From Lachnospiraceae bacterium UBA2868 (GTDB taxonomy: Bacteria; Bacillota_A; Clostridia; Lachnospirales; Lachnospiraceae): a stretch of DNA of 18,965 nucleotides. The first letter of the stretch is position 1, and every line of letters starts with the position of its first letter. Made by a program: the position numbers and the translations under genes. This document shows, in pieces, positions 14,014-18,965 of the stretch. The notes under the pieces are model-generated. The model worked only from the letters and a program-made list of their open reading frames with translations, was not told where the DNA came from and did no database searches. The stretch is taken from NCBI GenBank assembly GCA_002350465.1, contig DEEW01000172.1, positions 20,696 to 39,660 on the forward strand, given 5' to 3'.

Positions 14014-16213
14014 CTTCCACTATTTCCTCCCTAAGCCAAAAATCATTGTATATATGCGGTTTGATCCTCCCCTCCGAAACATCGCACATTGCATATCCGC
14101 TTTGAAAGCATGTAAAAATCTCATTATTTCCCACCTGAAGAAATGCCCTTCCGCATTCTTTTATGAATGTAGCGTCCTCTCTCCTTAACATATCCATAGA
14201 ATCTGCTCTGTCTACAAGCCGGAGCGCTATTCTGAAACGTGAATTTGCACGGATTCTGTCATCCACAACTCCCGCCGGCTTTTGCGTCGCAAGTATCAAA
14301 TGAAGCCCCAGACTCCTGCCTACCTGAGATATGCTTATCAGCCTGTCCATAAAATCAGGCTCCTCCTTGCGAAGCTCGGCAAACTCATCAACAATAATAA
14401 AAATGTGGGGAAGGGGCTCGGCAGCAGCACCTGCATCATACAATCCGGTATAATCGTTAATATTATTCACACCGGACCTGGCAAAAATCCTCTGCCTGCG
14501 CATATTTTCGCTCTTAAGCGATATTTCAGCCCTCTTGGACTCAGCCTTTGACAGATTCGAAATACTCCCGAGAAGATGCGGCAGATCCGAGAATAAGTTC
14601 GACATTCCGCCACCCTTGTAATCGATTAAAAAAAATGCTGCCTTATCCGGCGGAAACGTAAGCGCCAGTGACAATATCAGGGTTGTGAGAAGTTCGCTTT
14701 TCCCGCTCCCGGTTGTTCCGGCTATAAGCCCGTGGGGTCCCGACGCCCTTTCATGAAGATCAAGCATCAGCTTTTCCCCAGCCTCGCCTACTCCGATAGG
14801 TGCCTCGATTTTCTCGGTTATATCATTACTTTTGTAATTCCCGATTATGTTTTGTACCACATCTTCCGTGCTGCCGGTAAACAGTCCGTCAAAGAGGGCT
14901 CCGAAAGGAACCGTATCCGGAACAGGCTCGTTATTTGAGGTGCCCCACAATTGCGACATTCTTCCGGCATAAGAATAGCTAAGCTGGGGAGTGATTTCAT
15001 CTAATTTGACCTTCTCTATCCTGTTTACTATGCAATCAACACCGGCCGGAAATTCATCATCATAGGCTGCCAATATGACAAAATCCCCTGCACCTGCCCT
15101 TTCAAATGCCAGACGCGGATTATCCGTGACGGTAAGTATTGCTATAGATGATTCATCTGCCATGGCATAATCACTACAAAAGTGTGGAAGTATGGCACAC
15201 CACATAAAATAACGCATGGTATCTATCTTGGCAGTCAGTACGATATTAAGCTTGTCCGGAGCAACAGAAGCTGCGATTTTTAAGAGAAGTGCCGCAACAG
15301 ACCGTCTGTCTTTTTCTTCCGAAAGCACCACTCCGTATACCAAACCCTTTGTAAATTGTATTATGACCGGAGCCGGACCTATGAACTCATACTTTTTAAC
15401 AATTCTTTGTGGCAGTTCCCTCAAAGAGTCATCAACCTGTACAAACCTCTCTTTCGGAGTCGATATTCCCAGCGGATTCTTGATATTCCCCATACCTATC
15501 CGTATCCCGATTGCCCCGTCTTCTCCTACTTCATCTCTCCATAACGCAGGCACATCTCCCGTCTTTGCAAAAACCGACGATACTGTGGGGTAATGTTCCA
15601 AAAGAGCTTCGGTCAATTTCCCAGACTCTTTTTGAATTCTCTCTTCACACTCTTTGAGATATGAAATATAGGCATTTCTTCTGCGTCTCTCATCAGACCT
15701 TCCCCTTCTTGCCCTGGCAAGCACGTTTGCTACAGCCCATACGGCCGCGAACAATGATGACAGAACGGCGATGGATCTTCCCGCTCCCAGAAGTATCGGT
15801 ATTGCCATGGTAAGTGCCGGACCTGCCGCAAGCATTACGGAGGGCTTCTCCGGAACCTTTCTTGGCGGCGGTGCTTCTATATCCACTGTTGCCGTATCGT
15901 TCAGCTGCGCTCTTGGTGGCCGCCTTACAAACTCTGTTTTTTTGTATACGTCTCCTATCCATACAAACTCCCTTCTTCCCACCCGGATAGCATCTCCACA
16001 CCTTACGTGGCATTTGAATCCTTTGCCTGTATATGAACCTCTTACAGTTGCCCCGTTGCCTCCGCTTACCGTAAGAGCCGCCACATCAGCCGATAAAGGC
16101 TCGAACACAAGGTGAACTCTTGAGATAAACGGATCCGAAAGTACAAGATCGCACCCAGGATCCCTTCCCACCGTATATCGCGGCAGTCGGGCAGAAACAT
16201 ATAAAAACTCCAT
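14000..16213 (-). CDS. essC: EssC/EccCa-like T7SS motor: FHA, two TM helices and first FtsK/SpoIIIE ATPase domain
   Basis: The 737-residue membrane ATPase starts with one FHA domain (about 1-90: YTVGRDPGCD, FISRVH, GGNGATVRG), then a hydrophobic pair at about 126-166, and a linker. The ATPase domain has Walker A IAGTTGSGKSELL (497-509), DYKGGGMSNLFSDLPHLLG (531-549), Walker B IFIIVDEFAEL (604-614) and LATQKPAGVVDDRI (641-654). These are hallmarks of T7SS EssC/EccC motors rather than of DNA-translocating FtsK. Staphylococcal EssC has two FHA domains and three ATPase domains in one chain of about 1480 residues; here the chain stops after the first ATPase domain and the rest is a separate gene. 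CGGAG lies 6 bases before the ATG. First gene of the T7 operon. Confidence 0.93.
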   Translation of the reverse strand: MEFLYVSARLPRYTVGRDPGCDLVLSDPFISRVHLVFEPLSADVAALTVSGGNGATVRGSYTGKGFKCHVRCGDAIRVGRREFVWIGDVYKKTEFVRRPPRAQLNDTATVDIEAPPPRKVPEKPSVMLAAGPALTMAIPILLGAGRSIAVLSSLFAAVWAVANVLARARRGRSDERRRRNAYISYLKECEERIQKESGKLTEALLEHYPTVSSVFAKTGDVPALWRDEVGEDGAIGIRIGMGNIKNPLGISTPKERFVQVDDSLRELPQRIVKKYEFIGPAPVIIQFTKGLVYGVVLSEEKDRRSVAALLLKIAASVAPDKLNIVLTAKIDTMRYFMWCAILPHFCSDYAMADESSIAILTVTDNPRLAFERAGAGDFVILAAYDDEFPAGVDCIVNRIEKVKLDEITPQLSYSYAGRMSQLWGTSNNEPVPDTVPFGALFDGLFTGSTEDVVQNIIGNYKSNDITEKIEAPIGVGEAGEKLMLDLHERASGPHGLIAGTTGSGKSELLTTLILSLALTFPPDKAAFFLIDYKGGGMSNLFSDLPHLLGSISNLSKAESKRAEISLKSENMRRQRIFARSGVNNINDYTGLYDAGAAAEPLPHIFIIVDEFAELRKEEPDFMDRLISISQVGRSLGLHLILATQKPAGVVDDRIRANSRFRIALRLVDRADSMDMLRREDATFIKECGRAFLQVGNNEIFTCFQSGYAMCDVSEGRIKPHIYNDFWLREEIVEDDMA

Positions 16214-16328
16214 TAACTACTCCGTAAAAATTGACTAAAATTTCAGGAATCATTGCGATGCGTCCAACGCATGATATGAAATAAGTCAGGATCAATCCTG
16301 CAGACTCCCCTGAATTGGGAGTCGAAAA
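16214..16328 (-). promoter_or_regulatory. Leader region of the T7 operon with three small hairpins
   Basis: Upstream of the ATPase gene are GACTCCC/GGGAGTC (16303-16323, 7-base stem), AGGAT/ATCCT (16288-16299) and ATGCGT/ACGCAT (16258-16272). They could fold in the 5' leader RNA or be operator half-sites. No convincing -35/-10 pair was found by eye. Confidence 0.35.
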
Positions 16329-16375
16329 ACCTTACCGGTTCGTATGACGGATGATATCATACGGTCCGGTAAGGT
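16325..16375 (-). terminator. Rho-independent terminator of the DJ-1 family gene
   Basis: A 10-base perfect arm ACCTTACCGG (16329-16338) pairs with CCGGTAAGGT (16366-16375), with further pairing GTATGA/TCATAC inside. On the minus strand it is followed by a run of five T. It lies about 60 bases after the DJ-1 gene stop and insulates the T7 operon. Confidence 0.82.
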
Positions 16376-16433
16376 GCAATATCCGAAAAATAGACAAACA
16401 AAAATTATTATTTTCTGTAAATTTTCACAAAAG

Positions 16434-16979
16434 TCACGCAACCACCGAAGATCGGATCTCGTCTGATTTTTCCTTGCCGCAAAGAAGCGTAATTAGCTCA
16501 CAGGCAAAATCAACAGCAGTTCCCAAACCCCTTGAAGTTGTGATGTTTTCATCGGTAACAACTGTTTTTATAACAGGTGTTGCTCCATCCATCAAATCTT
16601 CCATCCCGGGATAACATGTTGCCGTTTTGCCCCTTAGAAGACCTTTTGATCCGAGTATTCTTGCGGGTGCCGCACAGATTGCCGCAATCCTTTTGCCCAA
16701 TTCATTTTGGGAATCAACCATGTCCATAAGAGTCTTGCACTCAAGCAGATTGACCGTTCCCGGCATACCGCCCGGAAGCACCATTATATCCGCCTTGCCG
16801 GTATCTGCATCATCTATCGTGATATCTGCCATCACCCCGATACCACGCGCTCCTGTCACATTTTTTCTGTCCGGATATATAGATACAGTCTTAACCTCCA
16901 CTCCGGCACGCCTCAAAAGGTCAACCGGCGTAAGTGCTTCTATTTCTTCGAATCCGTCTGCCAAAAATACATAAACCAT
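16434..16979 (-). CDS. DJ-1/PfpI family protein (ThiJ/YajL-like)
   Basis: The 181-residue protein covers the whole DJ-1 fold: MVYVFLADGFEEIEALTPVDLLRRAG at the start with the acidic residue E14, VLPGGMPGT (67-75), and the nucleophile elbow AAICAAPARILG with Cys102, equal to human DJ-1 Cys106. Members have been linked to oxidative stress, chaperone and deglycase activities, the last disputed. The frame is open up to 17045, but the ATG at 16979 is preferred: GGAGG lies 6 bases before it and the conserved N-terminus starts there. It is divergent from the Fur-family gene and monocistronic, ending in a terminator. Confidence 0.93.
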   Translation of the reverse strand: MVYVFLADGFEEIEALTPVDLLRRAGVEVKTVSIYPDRKNVTGARGIGVMADITIDDADTGKADIMVLPGGMPGTVNLLECKTLMDMVDSQNELGKRIAAICAAPARILGSKGLLRGKTATCYPGMEDLMDGATPVIKTVVTDENITTSRGLGTAVDFACELITLLCGKEKSDEIRSSVVA

Positions 16980-17104
16980 GATGATCCTCCTTCCTTTCCT
17001 GAGAGCCACGCCATTAAAAGCTCGCTTTGCCTCTTTCATCATCAATTATAAACACAAGATTTCACGGCGTCTATATCATAATTTGAAAATCGTTCCCAAA
17101 TTCA

Positions 17105-17133
17105 TTGACAAATCCTCAGCACAGTTTTATAAT
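17105..17133 (+). promoter_or_regulatory. Consensus sigma-A promoter of the Fur-family gene
   Basis: TTGACA (17105-17110) and TATAAT (17128-17133) are both perfect matches with a 17-base spacer. The transcript should start near 17140, inside the palindrome described next. Confidence 0.88.
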
Positions 17134-17134
17134 C

Positions 17135-17147
17135 GGGAACAGTTCCC
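17135..17147. promoter_or_regulatory. Palindromic operator at the Fur-family gene start point
   Basis: GGGAACAGTTCCC is a perfect 6+1+6 inverted repeat beginning 2 bases after the -10 element. A related GTTCCCAAATTC lies at 17092-17103, 50 bases before GTTCCCAATTTC (17142-17153). Binding here would block initiation, consistent with autoregulation by the metal regulator. It does not look like the classical Fur box or the GAAC-n4-GTTC LexA box. Confidence 0.6.
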
Positions 17148-17196
17148 AATTTCGCATTATCTTAAATAGCCGGTTCGGAAGGCAAAGGAAGAAAAT

Positions 17197-17607
17197 ATGA
17201 ATCAACGCTCAAAGTACAAAACACGGCAGCGTGATATATTGCTGTCATATCTTGAAAAGATGCCGGGCCACGTTACAGCCGCCGATGTATGCAAACACTG
17301 CAAGCAGCAGGGCGAGAACATCGGTCAGTCTACGATATACAGACAGCTGGAAAGTCTGGTAGACGAAGGCCTCATTAATAAGTACATAATAGATGCCAAT
17401 TCTCCCGCCTGTTTTGAATATGTGGGACCGGATACCCACGCAGAATCCGAGGTTTGCTACCATTGCAAATGTGAAAAATGCGGGAAGCTGATTCATCTGC
17501 ACTGCGATGAAATTGAAGAAATCCAAAATCATATGCTTAAGGAACACCGGTTCCGCATGGACCCTCTCCGTACCGTATTCTACGGGTTGTGTGAGCAATG
17601 TATGTAG
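17197..17607 (+). CDS. Fur-family metal-dependent repressor (Zur-like by context)
   Basis: The 136-residue regulator has a winged-helix DNA-binding domain with the recognition helix in GQSTIYRQLESLVDEGLI (43-60), then a dimerisation domain with metal-site residues H100 and H102 in KLIHLHCDE. Cys pairs C92/C95 and C132/C135 fit the structural zinc site of Fur proteins. The ribosome site AAAGGAAG lies 5-6 bases before the ATG. The next genes encode a metal-binding lipoprotein with a His-rich loop and an ABC ATPase, so zinc or manganese uptake is the probable target. Which metal it senses cannot be read from the sequence. Confidence 0.9.
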   Translation: MNQRSKYKTRQRDILLSYLEKMPGHVTAADVCKHCKQQGENIGQSTIYRQLESLVDEGLINKYIIDANSPACFEYVGPDTHAESEVCYHCKCEKCGKLIHLHCDEIEEIQNHMLKEHRFRMDPLRTVFYGLCEQCM

Positions 17608-17673
17608 TTACGGTGTAAGAGTGAGCTTTTAACCACGTGGCTCTCAATAATTAAAGAAAGATGAGACAACATT

Positions 17674-18678
17674 ATGATTATGAAAAAGTACATTTCGGCA
17701 TTTATTGCCGCTGTTTTTGCCGTAACTTCCGTTACAGGCTGTGCATCCGGTATGCCTCAGAACCCGGGGAACGCTTCATCCGGGGCAGCTGCCGATTCCG
17801 GTGATGAGATCAGTATCGTAACGACTATATTCCCCGAATATGACTGGGTAATGAACATTCTCGGATATAATCCAGCCGGTGCAAAGGTTTCAATGCTTCT
17901 TGATAACGGTGTAGACCTTCACAGTTTTCAGCCTACCGCTGAGGATATCATGAAAATATCAGACTGTGATCTGTTCATTTATGTAGGAGGCGAATCCGAT
18001 GAATGGATGGAGGATGTTCTGGAAGAAGCCGTAAATAAAGATATGATCGTTATCAATCTTCTTGAGACTCTCGGGGACTCGGTTAAGGAAGAAGAGGTCG
18101 TCGAGGGCATGGAGGGCCACGATCACGATCACGAGGAACCGGAATTCGATGAACATGTATGGTTATCCCTCAGGTGTGCATCCACACTCACTGACAGTAT
18201 AACAAAGGCACTGGAAACTATAGACTCTGCAAATGCCGATCTTTACAGGAAAAACGCGGATGCATATATCGCAAAACTGTCGGAACTTGATAAAAAATAT
18301 GAAGAAACAGTATCGAAAGCTGCAACGAAGACACTTCTCTTCGGCGACCGCTTCCCCTTCAGATATATGACCGATGACTATGGTCTTGATTATTATGCTG
18401 CATTTGTTGGCTGTTCGGCCGAGACGGAGGCCAGCTTTGAGACTATATTCTTTCTTGCAAATAAGGTGGACGAGCTTAATCTTCATGCTATAATGACCAT
18501 CGAGGGAGATAACCATAAGATCGCCCAAACAATTGCGGACACTGCAACAGCTTCCGATATTGAAATCCTTACAATGGATTCGATGCAGTCGGTTACCTCA
18601 AAAGATGTTGATGCAGGGGCAACCTACCTTAAGATCATGGAAGACAACCTTGCCGTGCTCGATAAGGCACTTAAGTAA
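17674..18678 (+). CDS. Metal ABC transporter substrate-binding lipoprotein (ZnuA/AdcA-like, cluster A-I)
   Basis: The 334-residue protein has a lipoprotein signal with lipobox VTGC (Cys23) and a Ser/Gly/Ala-rich linker. Family marks: VTTIFPEYDWVMNILG (49-64), metal ligand H83 in DLHSFQPTAEDI, a short His-rich loop GHDHDHEE (148-155) and H161 in DEHVWLSL. The position that normally holds a third His (SHdAFgY) reads FGDRFPFRY (223-231), so one ligand is replaced, possibly by D225. E250 or E252 and D302 may complete the site. Zinc is favoured by the His loop and the Fur neighbour; manganese is possible. Translation may start at the second ATG (17680); no strong ribosome site is seen. It is 66 bases downstream of the regulator and 28 bases upstream of the ATPase gene. 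Confidence 0.9.
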   Translation: MIMKKYISAFIAAVFAVTSVTGCASGMPQNPGNASSGAAADSGDEISIVTTIFPEYDWVMNILGYNPAGAKVSMLLDNGVDLHSFQPTAEDIMKISDCDLFIYVGGESDEWMEDVLEEAVNKDMIVINLLETLGDSVKEEEVVEGMEGHDHDHEEPEFDEHVWLSLRCASTLTDSITKALETIDSANADLYRKNADAYIAKLSELDKKYEETVSKAATKTLLFGDRFPFRYMTDDYGLDYYAAFVGCSAETEASFETIFFLANKVDELNLHAIMTIEGDNHKIAQTIADTATASDIEILTMDSMQSVTSKDVDAGATYLKIMEDNLAVLDKALK

Positions 18679-18706
18679 TGTAAAATCATCATAACAAGGA
18701 GCATAT

Positions 18707-18965
18707 ATGACTCTTATAACCGTGTCCGGCCTGTCACTCGGATATGACGGACACTCAATTGCAGACAATTTAAACTTTACTGTTGAATCGGGAGACTATC
18801 TGTGTGTAGTCGGTGAAAACGGCTCCGGTAAGACAACTCTTATGAAAACTCTGTTAGGGCTTACAGATCCTCTTGCCGGTTCAATAACATTTGACGGCGG
18901 ACTCAGCAGGAACCAGATAGGATATCTTCCGCAGCAGACTCTTGTGCAGAAGGATTTTCCGGCAC
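18707..18965 (+). CDS. Metal ABC transporter ATP-binding protein, N-terminal part (cut by right edge)
   Basis: Eighty-six residues are visible from an ATG with AAGGAG 5 bases upstream. They include Walker A VVGENGSGKTTLMKTLLGL (34-52) and the Q-loop region IGYLPQQ (71-77). The early QQ of the Q-loop and the place directly after the binding lipoprotein fit ZnuC/AdcC-type ATPases. Walker B and the signature motif lie outside the window, as does the expected permease. Confidence 0.92.
   Translation, partial: MTLITVSGLSLGYDGHSIADNLNFTVESGDYLCVVGENGSGKTTLMKTLLGLTDPLAGSITFDGGLSRNQIGYLPQQTLVQKDFPA

Noticed and set aside
16086..16295. 69-residue minus-strand frame overlapping the start of the T7 motor gene
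   Set aside because: It overlaps the FHA-coding start in another frame, crosses the hairpin region, and has no recognisable family or good ribosome site.
16980..17045. 22-residue N-terminal extension of the DJ-1 protein
   Set aside because: The extension covers the GGAGG ribosome site of the internal ATG and is not part of the DJ-1 fold.
1..18965. CRISPR arrays, tRNA/rRNA genes, insertion sequences, phage genes
   Set aside because: Looked for by eye on both strands; no regular repeat-spacer array, no cloverleaf with CCA end and no transposase or integrase motif was found.

Overview
The window looks like chromosome from a low-to-moderate GC anaerobic Firmicute, most likely a Lachnospiraceae-type Clostridium relative. 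This rests on gene content and protein style (argJ-type arginine synthesis, a monoderm T7SS with YukD and WXG100 proteins, a Fur-family regulator beside a lipoprotein metal-binding protein) and on GGAGG-type ribosome sites. No rRNA, tRNA, CRISPR, insertion sequence or phage gene was seen. Species cannot be assigned from the sequence alone.

Left third (1-8467). On the minus strand, a compact operon reads GNAT acetyltransferase - argJ - argB - argD - solute-binding protein, with ATGA overlaps or gaps of 27 bases or fewer. After a 135-base gap comes the start of an HtrA-like membrane serine protease that runs off the left edge. Divergently, argG is followed by a DUF1294 membrane protein. The shared 277-base AT-rich intergenic region holds three 13-base palindromes of the type TGCAT-n3-ATGCA (two spaced 21 bases apart, one over the argG promoter). 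They are good candidates for ArgR operators controlling both directions. A LytTR-type response regulator without a partner kinase follows on the plus strand.

Middle (8453-16213, all minus strand). This nine-gene unit is the most interesting part: a type VII secretion (ESX/Ess-like) locus. In transcription order it encodes an FHA-TM-FtsK ATPase (EssC/EccCa-like), a second ATPase protein (EccCb-like), a YukD/EsaB ubiquitin-like protein, four tandem WXG100 proteins, a vWA-like/TM/FHA protein, and a Mbeg1-like (DUF2974) lipase whose C-terminal helical tail resembles a WXG100 domain and ends with a YxxxE motif. The EssC-type motor is split into two overlapping genes, as in actinobacterial EccCa/EccCb. 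No EssA, EssB or EsaA gene lies in the locus, although both its ends are inside the window. The vWA-TM-FHA protein may take a structural role and the lipase is the likely secreted effector; both are inferences.

Right part (16214-18965). A terminator and three small hairpins separate the T7 locus from a DJ-1/PfpI-family gene (minus strand). Divergent from it is a metal-uptake unit on the plus strand: a Fur-family regulator with a near-perfect sigma-A promoter and a GGGAACAGTTCCC palindrome at its start point, a zinc/manganese-type substrate-binding lipoprotein with a His-rich loop, and the beginning of the ABC ATPase, cut by the right edge.
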